Below are positions 1 through 7,464 of a stretch of DNA of 64,000 nt, in pieces. Numbering within the stretch: position 1 is the first letter of the stretch; every line of letters starts with the position of its first letter. The notes under the pieces were generated by a model. That model saw nothing but the letters and a program-made list of their open reading frames with translations, did not search any database and was not told the origin of the DNA. The stretch is from the NCBI GenBank assembly GCA_020831845.1, contig JAFIFV010000037.1, positions 26,326 through 90,325 on the forward strand. Reading direction: 5' to 3'. A program made the position numbers and the translations under genes. This DNA is from Ectothiorhodospiraceae bacterium. Lineage in GTDB: Bacteria; Pseudomonadota; Gammaproteobacteria; Nitrococcales; Aquisalimonadaceae.

Positions 1-466
1 AGTTGCCCACCACACGGGCCACGGCCGGCGCGTCCCGCGTGTAAACGTTGATGTAGGGGTGGGCCGCGGAAGGCGGCGGCACAGCCTTGCCGCCCTGCCC
101 CGCCCTGGCACGCTGCAGGATCTCGTCCACTTCGTCGGGATCGGAACCGGACCTGACACCACCGGCATCGTTGGCCGCGTCGCCGCTGGCTTCCGCCAGT
201 TCCTCGTCGGTGTACTCGGCCTCCTCGGGCAGTTCGTCCCACTCGAACTGCTCTTCAATCCCGTAGGCGGCTTTCACCATGCGCCAGCTGTCGATGGCCC
301 CGGTCGGGCACGGGGAGATGCAGTCCATGCAGTAGTTGCAGATATCCGGGTCCACGACGTAGTTGTCTTCGTTGTGGGTCACCGCATCGATCGGACAGGT
401 CTCCTCGCAGGTGTTGCAACGGATGCACACCTCGGGATCAATCAGATGCTGGCGTTTCAGGGCCAT
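1..466 (-). CDS. boxA: BoxA, benzoyl-CoA 2,3-epoxidase reductase component (partial, 3' end outside window)
   Basis: The reading frame starts at ATG 466 and runs off the left edge, leaving about 155 residues. Two 4Fe-4S ferredoxin motifs lie near the N terminus ([12 protein letters not shown] at about residues 14-25 and [12 protein letters not shown] at about 43-54). An acidic linker follows, and then the start of what should be the FAD/NADP reductase part. BoxA passes electrons from NADPH to the diiron oxygenase BoxB, which forms the 2,3-epoxide of benzoyl-CoA in the cytoplasm. It is the last visible gene of the benzoate operon, 76 bp after boxB. The ferredoxin-plus-linker layout next to boxB and boxC makes the call secure, although the catalytic reductase domain cannot be seen. 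Confidence 0.93.
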   Translation of the reverse strand, partial: MALKRQHLIDPEVCIRCNTCEETCPIDAVTHNEDNYVVDPDICNYCMDCISPCPTGAIDSWRMVKAAYGIEEQFEWDELPEEAEYTDEELAEASGDAANDAGGVRSGSDPDEVDEILQRARAGQGGKAVPPPSAAHPYINVYTRDAPAVARVVGN

Positions 467-502
467 GGATCCTCCACGCAGCCGGGGCTGCTACGGTACG
501 GC

Positions 503-529
503 GAACCCGGGCCGGCCAGACCCGGGTTC
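503..529 (-). other. Hairpin between boxB and boxA
   Basis: A perfect 9-bp inverted repeat (GAACCCGGG at 503-511 and CCCGGGTTC at 521-529, 9-nt loop) fills much of the 76-bp boxB-boxA gap. No T-run follows on the minus strand, so it looks like an mRNA-processing or stabilising hairpin, or a weak attenuator, more than a terminator. Confidence 0.6.
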
Positions 530-542
530 TGTTCGGTCACAC

Positions 543-1982
543 TCAGGATGCGATACGCACGAACTCGAAGTCGCCGGGCTTGCTGTCGATGGCAACCTTC
601 GGCGCCGCAATCCAGCCGGCGTACTCGCCGGGCTCGGTCACCGCTTTCATCAACGAGTGCACATAGGTCTCATCATCCGAACTGGGCAGCCATTCGTCCT
701 TGCGCTGCTCCCAGGCGGCATCGTCCAGGATATCGCCCTTGGGGGTGGCGTGGACGTCGGAGAACTGGCCCATCTGCCGATTGAAGGCGATGTGCGGGAT
801 CTCCAGGGTGAACTCGATGCCGGCCTTCTCGATGACCTTGTTCCAGCGCTTCACGCCAGCGGCGCAGTCCTTCACGTAGTCGTCACGCAAGCGGGCATTG
901 AGCGCGTTCAGCGCCGGCTCCTCCACCCAACGGAACTCGCCATCCACCAGCTTCAGTACCGGATACACCGAATCGTGCAACTGGTGGTCGTCGTCGATCT
1001 TCTCTTCCTTGTAGCGGCCCTTCAGGCCCATGGTGTAGGCGTTGGCGGCGTTGGTGGACATCTCGGAACCGAACAGATCGGCCGACACGCTGAAATGGAA
1101 ATTCATGTACTTCTGGATGGTGGGCAGGTCGATCACGCCCATCTCGCGAATCCGGTTCACGTCATGCGGATCTGTGATGCCGGCTTCGTTCATCGCGTCC
1201 ACCGTGCGCTGCACCACGCGCATCACCCCGGACTCGCCCACGAACATGTGGTGCGCTTCCTCGGTGAGCATGAAGCGGCAGGTGCGCGAGAGCGGGTCGA
1301 AGCCGCTCTGCGCCAGCGACTCCAGTTGGAACTTGCCGTCGCGGTCGGTGAAGAAGGTGAACATGAAGAACGCCAGCCAGTGCGGGGTATCCTCGTTGAA
1401 TGCGCCCAGCACGCGGGGCTTGTCCTCGTCGCCGGAGCGCCGCTGCAGCAGCGCCTCCGCCTCCTCGCGACCGTCCCGGCCGAAGTAGGCGTGCAGCAGG
1501 TAGACCATGGCCCAGAGATGACGGCCTTCCTCGACGTTGACCTGAAACAGGTTGCGCATGTCGTAGAGCGAAGGCGCGGTTTTGCCCAGGTGACGCTGCT
1601 GCTCCACGGACGCCGGTTCGGTGTCACCCTGGATGGAAATCAGTCGCCGCAGCGGCGCGCGGTATTCGCCGGGCACCTCCTGCCACGCCGGCTCGCCCTT
1701 GTGGCGTCCGAAGCCCACGGTGCGACCTTCTTCGGCGGGGGCCAGGAAGATCCCCCAGCGGTAGTCCGGCATCTTCACAAAGCCGAAATTGGCCCAACCC
1801 TTGGGGTCCACGCTGACCGCGGTACGCAGATACACCTGCGAGGCCTGGAAACCGTCCGGCCCCATGCTCATCCACCAGTCGATGTATCCCGGATGCCACT
1901 TCTCCAGCGCGCGTTGCAGGCGACGGTCGCCGGACAGGTTCACGTTGTTCGGAATCAGCTCGTCGTAGTTGATCTGCTGCAT
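543..1982 (-). CDS. boxB: BoxB, benzoyl-CoA 2,3-epoxidase oxygenase subunit
   Basis: 479 residues, close to the usual BoxB length. It is the diiron monooxygenase that turns benzoyl-CoA, O2 and reductant from BoxA into 2,3-epoxybenzoyl-CoA. Ferritin-like ExxH iron-ligand motifs are visible (VEEGRHLWAMVYLL and LTEEAHHMFVGE). The frame is open a further 21 codons upstream, but the ATG at 1982 is preferred: it gives the family-type start MQQINYDELIPNNV and lies just 4 bp after the boxC stop, which suggests coupled translation. It sits between boxC and boxA in the same operon. Confidence 0.96.
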   Translation of the reverse strand: MQQINYDELIPNNVNLSGDRRLQRALEKWHPGYIDWWMSMGPDGFQASQVYLRTAVSVDPKGWANFGFVKMPDYRWGIFLAPAEEGRTVGFGRHKGEPAWQEVPGEYRAPLRRLISIQGDTEPASVEQQRHLGKTAPSLYDMRNLFQVNVEEGRHLWAMVYLLHAYFGRDGREEAEALLQRRSGDEDKPRVLGAFNEDTPHWLAFFMFTFFTDRDGKFQLESLAQSGFDPLSRTCRFMLTEEAHHMFVGESGVMRVVQRTVDAMNEAGITDPHDVNRIREMGVIDLPTIQKYMNFHFSVSADLFGSEMSTNAANAYTMGLKGRYKEEKIDDDHQLHDSVYPVLKLVDGEFRWVEEPALNALNARLRDDYVKDCAAGVKRWNKVIEKAGIEFTLEIPHIAFNRQMGQFSDVHATPKGDILDDAAWEQRKDEWLPSSDDETYVHSLMKAVTEPGEYAGWIAAPKVAIDSKPGDFEFVRIAS

Positions 1983-1986
1983 GACT

Positions 1987-3642
1987 TCAAACCCTCTCGT
2001 GATTGAATTCGGCCCGTTCGCCGGTACCGTACAGACGCAGCGCACCGCGTTCGGCGACAGCGTTCGGCCGCTGGAAGATCCAGTTCTGCCAGGCGGTCAG
2101 GCGGCCGAAGATCTTGGTTTCCATGGTTTCGGGTCCGGCGAAGCGCAGATTGGCCTCCATGCCGGTCAGGGAATCCGGGGAGAAGCTGGCCCGTTCCTCC
2201 AGCGCCAGGCGCACCTCGTCTTCCCAGTCGATGTCGTCCGGTGCGTACGTCACCAGGCCGGCATCCAGGGCAGCCTGGGCGTCGAGCGGCTTGCCCACCA
2301 GCGCCTGCGCCTTCTCGACACTGTCCGGCTCGCCCAGGAACCGGGTCTGCAGCCGGGTCAGGCCGTTACTCATGGGTAGCGGACCGAAACTGGAGGCGGT
2401 CAGCGTCAACGTCGCGGGCGGCGCATCCGGGTCCTCGTCCTCGAACACCCCGTCAAGCATGTAGCTGCGATCGGCGGCAAATACCAGCTCCGCGAGGAAG
2501 CCGGCGAAACAGCTGCGTGGCGTGACCTGCGTGTAGAGGGTGCGGGAGGTCAGGTCCACCCGCTTCAGCGTCCGCTTCCAGTACAGCATGATCTCGCGAG
2601 CCAGCCAGTGGTCGGCGTGGTCGTGCAGGAAGCGGTCGTAACCGACGACGGTTTCCGGATCACCCTCGCTGCGAAACACGATGGTCCCCAGGGTCGCCTC
2701 GTTCGTGCGCAGGTGCAGGATGGCATCATCCAGCTCCCGGCACAGCGCCAGTGCCCAGAAGCGGTCGCCCTGGGCTTCCATGCCGGCAATGTCGCCCGGC
2801 GCTGCGTCCGTCGGCGCACGCAGCGTGACGGTGGCAATGCGCTTCTGCCGGTTCAGCTCCACGGTCACGTGGCTGTAGCGCACCGTATCCTCGGCGATCT
2901 GCCGCTGGAGCGGCGACAGCTTGACCCCCGTCGCATCGGAGGGGCGATCGGATTCGGCAGCCATCTCCGCTGCGCGCTCCCTGACCCGGTCCAGGAATCG
3001 GGACGTGGGCACGCACTCGTCCACCAGACGCCAGTCAACCGCCCGCTGGCCGCGCACCCCTTCCTCGGTGCTGCAGAATACATCCGCAAGGTCACGACGC
3101 ACCTTGCGCTTGTCCACCACGCGGGTGAGCCCACCGGTCCCGGGCAGCACCGCGAGCAGGGGAACCTCGGGCAGCGAAACAGTGGAGGACCCATCATCGG
3201 CCAGTACGATGTAGTCCGTGGCCAGCGCCAGCTCGTAACCGCCGCCGGCCGCGGTACCGTTGATCGCGCAGAGATACTTCTGGCTGGAGCAGTCGGTGGC
3301 GTCCTCGATGGAATTGCGGGTCTCATTGGTGAACTTGCAGAAGTTCACCTTGTGGCCGTGCGTGGCGCCACCCAGCATGCGGATGTTGGCGCCGGCGCAG
3401 AAGATCTTCTCCTTCGCAGAGCACACCACCACCGACTTCACCTCGGGGTGCTCGAACCGCAGGCGCTGGATGGCGTCGTTCAGCTCGATGTCCACACCCA
3501 GGTCGTAGGAGTTGAGCTTGAGCTCGTAGCCATCGAACAGCGTTCCGGTTTCGCTGACATCCAGTCGTAGCCAGGCCGTCTCTCCCTCAACCTGCAGTTT
3601 CCAGTGCCGGTACTGGTCCGGGCTTGTCTGAAAGTCAATCAT
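1987..3642 (-). CDS. boxC: BoxC, 2,3-epoxybenzoyl-CoA dihydrolase (benzoyl-CoA-dihydrodiol lyase)
   Basis: 551 residues of the enoyl-CoA hydratase/isomerase (crotonase) superfamily, with the extended length typical of BoxC. The first crotonase half contains the oxyanion-hole-like segments FCAGANIRMLGG (about 120-130) and NGTAAGGGYELALATDY. BoxC opens the ring of epoxybenzoyl-CoA to 3,4-dehydroadipyl-CoA semialdehyde and formate. The ATG at 3642 has a GGAG-like sequence (CTAGGAG) just upstream. A 98-bp AT-rich gap separates it from the DUF309 gene and holds a candidate promoter and operator, so boxCBA may be transcribed separately as well as from the upstream ligase operon. Confidence 0.96.
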   Translation of the reverse strand: MIDFQTSPDQYRHWKLQVEGETAWLRLDVSETGTLFDGYELKLNSYDLGVDIELNDAIQRLRFEHPEVKSVVVCSAKEKIFCAGANIRMLGGATHGHKVNFCKFTNETRNSIEDATDCSSQKYLCAINGTAAGGGYELALATDYIVLADDGSSTVSLPEVPLLAVLPGTGGLTRVVDKRKVRRDLADVFCSTEEGVRGQRAVDWRLVDECVPTSRFLDRVRERAAEMAAESDRPSDATGVKLSPLQRQIAEDTVRYSHVTVELNRQKRIATVTLRAPTDAAPGDIAGMEAQGDRFWALALCRELDDAILHLRTNEATLGTIVFRSEGDPETVVGYDRFLHDHADHWLAREIMLYWKRTLKRVDLTSRTLYTQVTPRSCFAGFLAELVFAADRSYMLDGVFEDEDPDAPPATLTLTASSFGPLPMSNGLTRLQTRFLGEPDSVEKAQALVGKPLDAQAALDAGLVTYAPDDIDWEDEVRLALEERASFSPDSLTGMEANLRFAGPETMETKIFGRLTAWQNWIFQRPNAVAERGALRLYGTGERAEFNHERV

Positions 3643-3663
3643 CTCCTAGATCCTCGCCACAAA

Positions 3664-3719
3664 GTTGCATTATTATTCAATGATGCTTGGCATTATAATG
3701 CAACATCTCGAAATAACAA
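3664..3719 (-). promoter_or_regulatory. Candidate boxC promoter with overlapping inverted-repeat operator
   Basis: Reading the minus strand, TTGTTA (3719-3714), a 16-bp spacer and TATAAT (3697-3692) form a good sigma-70 promoter pointing at boxC. A perfect 10-bp inverted repeat (GTTGCATTAT at 3664-3673, ATAATGCAAC at 3695-3704) overlaps the -10 and lies just downstream of it. Its TGCA cores are 33 bp apart, and a further TGCA is at 3730-3733. BoxR/BzdR-type repressors of benzoyl-CoA pathways are reported to use TGCA-containing operators. Assigning this site to such a repressor is inference, because no boxR gene lies in the window. Confidence 0.6.
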
Positions 3720-3740
3720 GCGCTGCCTTTGCACTATAAG

Positions 3741-4304
3741 TCAGTCAGGCCAGTTGCCGGCCGGAACCAGATAGGGAAAAGCAGCGGCGTCTCCGTCGCC
3801 AGCCGTCAAACGCCCGGCGAGGTAGCGGCGATTGGCCTCCACCCAGCCGGCCAAATCCAGACCGGGCACGGGCGCTGGCGCTTCCTGCAGCGCCGTGCGG
3901 GCATGATCCCTCGCCATGGCGGTGAGCCGCTCCACCGCCCGTGGCATCCCCATGCGCAGCTTCAGATGGGCATTGGCCACCTGGATCAGCGCCTGCAGCG
4001 CCAGGCCACCCGCCCCTCGTCGGCCGGTGCCATGCCAGAGCGCTTCCCAGGCTTCGTGGCATTCCCACCAGTAGCCGTGGTTGAAGAGGTCGCAACCGTA
4101 GGCATAACAGCGCTCCCTGCCTGCCCTGTCGCGGACATCGACCAGGTCACCAACACCGCCATGGCCGGCGGGATCGGTCAAGGGATGCGGATCGACGCCC
4201 GGCAGGTATGGGTAGGCGGGAAACGGCAAGGCGGTGAGGCGCGGCGCCGACAGCACAGGCCGCGCGGGCGCCGGCCGCCGGATTTCAGACGAGCGCGCGG
4301 TCAC
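3741..4304 (-). CDS. DUF309 domain protein in the benzoate operon
   Basis: 187 residues from a GTG at 4304. The centre carries the DUF309 signature (LFNHGYWWECHEAWEALWHG, about residues 73-92), followed by an alpha-helical stretch with GLALQALIQVANAHLKL. DUF309 proteins are small helical proteins with conserved His, Glu and Trp residues and no settled function. The gene overlaps the 3' end of the hydrolase gene by 20 bp and precedes boxC by about 100 bp, so it is almost certainly co-transcribed with the benzoate activation genes. A role in aromatic-acid metabolism or protein handling is only suggested by context. Confidence 0.75.
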   Translation of the reverse strand: MTARSSEIRRPAPARPVLSAPRLTALPFPAYPYLPGVDPHPLTDPAGHGGVGDLVDVRDRAGRERCYAYGCDLFNHGYWWECHEAWEALWHGTGRRGAGGLALQALIQVANAHLKLRMGMPRAVERLTAMARDHARTALQEAPAPVPGLDLAGWVEANRRYLAGRLTAGDGDAAAFPYLVPAGNWPD

Positions 4305-5085
4305 GTTCCAGCACCTCGCTGACGAAGGCGGCTATCTGCTTTCGCAGGGCATCCGGCTGGTCTCGGTGCATGCCATGGCCGCAGTCGGCCAGCAACCGGC
4401 GTTGAACCGGCCCACCGAGCTGGCGGCAGATGGCATCCACCTGCGCCACCGTGCCGTACTCGTCCTGCTCTCCCTGCATCACCAGGGCGGGGACCCGGAC
4501 GCCGGGCAGAAACTCCTCGATGTTCCAATGCCAGAAATCCGGGTCCAGCCAGGCGCGATTCCAGCCCCAGAAAGCGCAGTCCACGTTAGCGCCGTGGTAG
4601 CGCGCCAGCCGGTCGCGCAGGCCCTGCTCCCGGTAGGCATCGCGGGCGGCGCGAATGCTGTCGACGCAGACCTGTTCATTGAACACATGGGCGGCCAGCG
4701 TGACCACGGCGCGCACGCGCGGGTCGGACACCGCACCGGCGTTGATCAATGCAATGGAGCCGCCGTCGCTGTGCCCAATCAGTATGGCCCGCTGGATGCC
4801 GGCGGCATCCAGTACTGCCGGCAGGACATCCCGCCCTTCTTCATGCATGTAGGTGAGCGGCCTCGGCACGTCGACGGGATCCGAGCGACCGTAGCCAAGG
4901 CGGCTGTATGCCATGACACCCAGCCCGGTCTCCGCGGCCAGCCGCTCAGGAAAATCCCGCCAGAGTTCCACGCAGCCCAGCCCCTCGTGCAGGAGAACCA
5001 GGGTGGGAGCGAGCTCCGGGGCCGGGCCGTGCCAGACATACTCCAGCCGCCCTGCCGGCACCTGCAGCTGTCCGGAACGGGTCAC
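4285..5085 (-). CDS. Alpha/beta hydrolase (MhpC-like) of the benzoate operon
   Basis: 266 residues from a GTG at 5085 whose TG is shared with the TGA stop of the ligase (GTGA overlap), a clear translational-coupling start. The frame is open 47 codons further upstream but that part runs inside the ligase gene. The alpha/beta hydrolase fold is shown by the nucleophile elbow GHSDGG, an acid loop GEQDEYG and a C-terminal CGHGMH, giving a Ser-Asp-His triad. Similar hydrolases sit in other box clusters and have been suggested to act on lactone or thioester side products. The exact substrate cannot be read from the sequence. Confidence 0.85.
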   Translation of the reverse strand: MTRSGQLQVPAGRLEYVWHGPAPELAPTLVLLHEGLGCVELWRDFPERLAAETGLGVMAYSRLGYGRSDPVDVPRPLTYMHEEGRDVLPAVLDAAGIQRAILIGHSDGGSIALINAGAVSDPRVRAVVTLAAHVFNEQVCVDSIRAARDAYREQGLRDRLARYHGANVDCAFWGWNRAWLDPDFWHWNIEEFLPGVRVPALVMQGEQDEYGTVAQVDAICRQLGGPVQRRLLADCGHGMHRDQPDALRKQIAAFVSEVLERDRALV

Positions 5086-6680
5086 GCCTCGTCGTCCTGC
5101 TGGCGGAGCTTGAAACGCTGTACCTTGCCGGTGGCCGTCTTCGGTAGCGCATCGATGAACTCGATCCAGCGGGGATATTTCCACGGCGCGACCCGGCTCT
5201 TGACGAACTGCTGCAACTCCTCGCACAAGGCATCACTGGGCTGTATGCCATCCTTGAGCACCACATAGGCCTTGGGCTTGATCAGGTCGTCGGAATCGGC
5301 GTGGGAAATCACCGCGGCCTCCAGCACCGACTCGTGCTCGATCAGCGTGGACTCCACCTCGAACGGGGACACCCAGTTGCCGCTGACCTTCAGCATGTCA
5401 TCGGAGCGGCCGCAGTAGTGATACACACCCTCTGCATCCTGGAAGTACTTGTCACCGGTGCGGGTCCACGGCCCCATGAATGTGTTCAGGCTTTTCTGGC
5501 GCTGATTCCAGTAGCCGTCCGCCGCAGTGGGACCACTGATCAGCAACTCGCCAACCTCGCCCTGCGGCACCGGATTATCGTTCTCGTCCACCAGGCGTGC
5601 GCTGTAGCCGGGCACCGGAGTCCCCGAGGAGCCGTAGTGGACGTTGCCGGGACGGTTGCTGAGAAAGATATGCAGCATCTCGGTGGAGCCCACACCGTCC
5701 AGGATCTCGGCGCCGAAGCGCTGCTCCCAGCGCTTGCCCACCTCGGCGGGCAGGGCCTCGCCGGCCGAGATGCAGCGGCGCAGCCTGCCGGAGCCTGTCT
5801 CGCGCCCATGGCCAGGATCCGCCAGCACCGCCGCGTACAGCGTGGGCACACCGCAGAAGATGGTGGGCTGCTGTTCGTGCATGACCCGCATCACGGCGGC
5901 AGGCGTGGGCCTCTCAGCCATCAGTACGGCGGTGGCCCCGACCCCGAAGGGGAAACTCATGCCGTTGCCCAGGCCGTAGGCGAAGAACAACTTGGCGGCG
6001 GAGAAGATGACATCGTCCTCACGGATATCCAGCACCTGCCGACCATAGAGCTCTGCCGTGCAGCGCAGATGGCTATGCAGGTGCCGCACTCCCTTGGGGT
6101 TGCCGGTGGAGCCCGATGAATACAGCCAGAAAGCGACGTCATCGCAGGTGGTGGGGGCAGCGTCGAACGTGTTCGAGGCCACCTGCATCAGGGCCGACAG
6201 CGACTGATGCCCGTGGTGTTCATCGCCGTCAATGATCACGTGACGCAGTGCCGGCAGCCTGTCCAGCAGCGGCTCCACCTTGTCGTAGACGGCACTGCTG
6301 ACGAGCAATGCCTTGGCCCGGCTGTCACCGAGGATGTGCCGATAGTTTTCGGTGGTCAGCAGGGTGTTGATCGGAATGGGAACGATCCCGGCCTTGATCG
6401 CGCCCCAGAACACCGAGGGGAAAGCCACAGTGTCCAGCATGAGCATGGCGACGCGGTCTTCCTGGGCGAGCCCGAGGCCGCTTAGCGCATTCGCCACCCG
6501 GTTGGCGTTCTCTGCCAGTTGGGCATAGGTATGGCTGCCGGCATCATCGATGACGGCGGTTTTCCCACCCCGCCCCTGGGCGAGGTGGGAATCGATGAAG
6601 TCGGTGGCGGCGTTGTACTCGCGCGGAAACTCCAGACTCGGCGCCGGGACCTTCGGCACGCTGGGCGCAGCGGCATTCAT
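5082..6680 (-). CDS. bclA: Benzoate-CoA ligase
   Basis: 532 residues of the ANL (acyl-CoA synthetase) superfamily. The P-loop-like motif YSSGSTGNPKG (about 180-190), the YWNQ region, the TGDKY motif and a C-terminal TATGKVQRFKLR lysine motif are present in order. The N-terminal FPREYNAATDFIDSHL and the overall length match benzoate-CoA ligases. It activates benzoate with ATP and CoA to give benzoyl-CoA, the entry substrate for BoxAB. The start ATG at 6680 has a strong GGGAGGAG ribosome site. The gene lies 65 bp after the DUF4863 gene and overlaps the hydrolase gene. Confidence 0.93.
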   Translation of the reverse strand: MNAAAPSVPKVPAPSLEFPREYNAATDFIDSHLAQGRGGKTAVIDDAGSHTYAQLAENANRVANALSGLGLAQEDRVAMLMLDTVAFPSVFWGAIKAGIVPIPINTLLTTENYRHILGDSRAKALLVSSAVYDKVEPLLDRLPALRHVIIDGDEHHGHQSLSALMQVASNTFDAAPTTCDDVAFWLYSSGSTGNPKGVRHLHSHLRCTAELYGRQVLDIREDDVIFSAAKLFFAYGLGNGMSFPFGVGATAVLMAERPTPAAVMRVMHEQQPTIFCGVPTLYAAVLADPGHGRETGSGRLRRCISAGEALPAEVGKRWEQRFGAEILDGVGSTEMLHIFLSNRPGNVHYGSSGTPVPGYSARLVDENDNPVPQGEVGELLISGPTAADGYWNQRQKSLNTFMGPWTRTGDKYFQDAEGVYHYCGRSDDMLKVSGNWVSPFEVESTLIEHESVLEAAVISHADSDDLIKPKAYVVLKDGIQPSDALCEELQQFVKSRVAPWKYPRWIEFIDALPKTATGKVQRFKLRQQDDEA

Positions 6681-6745
6681 TATGGACTCCTCCCGTTATG
6701 CGGCTAGCGACGCCGAGTCCCAATGGAACGCGGCATCACTGCGTT

Positions 6746-7216
6746 CTATTGCTTACGCGTGAACTCGATCTGCCCTTCGGGCAGCAGGTAAAGAACCAGG
6801 GCCTCTCCCTCGCTAACGGTCGGGTAATGCGCGCTGTCCGGCGGATAGACGTGCCAGCCGGCAGCATGTCCGTCGAACAGGGCGTTGCCGTCGGTGGGCA
6901 TGATCAGATCGATCTCACCGGTGGGGTGCCTGTGGTGGGGGCCGGCGCAATCCCGCATGCGGACCACGTCGACGCTGAAACCATGCGTTTCCGGCCCAGG
7001 CTTGATCACCCTGCCGAACTGGATGCCACCGGCTTCCCGGTCACACATCCAGCCACTTTCAATGGCGGCGTGGCAGGCGGATTCAATGGCGCGGAACACA
7101 TCGCTGTCCGGCGGATAGCGACGATTGAGCTCCTCGCCCAGGGATGCATCCAGCGGCTTGCCGGCTATCTCGCCGGTGACCCGGGAAATCAGTTCACGAA
7201 ACGCCTCGATCTGCAT
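6746..7216 (-). CDS. DUF4863 family protein, first gene of the benzoate operon
   Basis: 156 residues from ATG 7216, which has a GGGGAGG ribosome site. An in-frame start 29 codons upstream gives an unconvincing N terminus. The C-terminal half looks like a small beta-barrel (cupin-like) fold with PHHRHPTGEIDLIMP and GWHVYPPDSAHYPTV, supplying several His residues that could bind metal. DUF4863 members include 4-hydroxylaminobenzoate lyase-like proteins and are often seen beside box genes. Here it heads the operon, so it may process a benzoate analogue or protect the pathway. The function is unproven. Confidence 0.8.
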   Translation of the reverse strand: MQIEAFRELISRVTGEIAGKPLDASLGEELNRRYPPDSDVFRAIESACHAAIESGWMCDREAGGIQFGRVIKPGPETHGFSVDVVRMRDCAGPHHRHPTGEIDLIMPTDGNALFDGHAAGWHVYPPDSAHYPTVSEGEALVLYLLPEGQIEFTRKQ

Positions 7217-7298
7217 AGGTGATCCTCCCCGCTGACCGGCAGCGCTCTGTGGGCGGCGCTTTTCCGGTGTTGATCTTCGCAAAGGCAGTGAATGATAG

Positions 7299-7330
7299 TG
7301 CATTAATTATGGAGTATATACGCATCTGCA
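7299..7330 (-). promoter_or_regulatory. Candidate benzoate operon promoter region with TGCA motifs
   Basis: The AT-rich block upstream of the DUF4863 gene has a TATACT-like -10 on the minus strand (7318-7313), flanked by TGCA at 7327-7330 and 7299-7302. No convincing -35 was found at the usual spacing, so activation or a weak promoter is possible. The TGCA-near-promoter pattern resembles the boxC site, but the repeat here is not a clean palindrome. Confidence 0.35.
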
Positions 7331-7410
7331 TGGAAAAAAATAGCATAAACGCCCCACAAAAATGAACTAAAGTTCCTTGCCACTTGCCTGCCTGCCCTTG
7401 CGTGACCACA

Positions 7411-7442
7411 AAAAAACCCGACTGGCGGACGCCAGCCGGGTT
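7411..7442 (-). terminator. Intrinsic terminator of ffh
   Basis: On the minus strand a 12-bp stem (7442-7431 with 7426-7415, one G-T wobble, GTCC loop) is followed directly by a run of T residues (the plus-strand A run at about 7408-7416). It begins about 20 bp after the ffh stop and separates ffh from the benzoate operon promoter. Confidence 0.85.
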
Positions 7443-7464
7443 CAGACCGGACATCGGCAACCGA

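Noticed and set aside
7212..7330. Further TGCA copies as BoxR sites throughout the box region
   Set aside because: TGCA is a four-base palindrome expected often by chance. Only the copies in a clean inverted repeat or flanking a promoter were kept.
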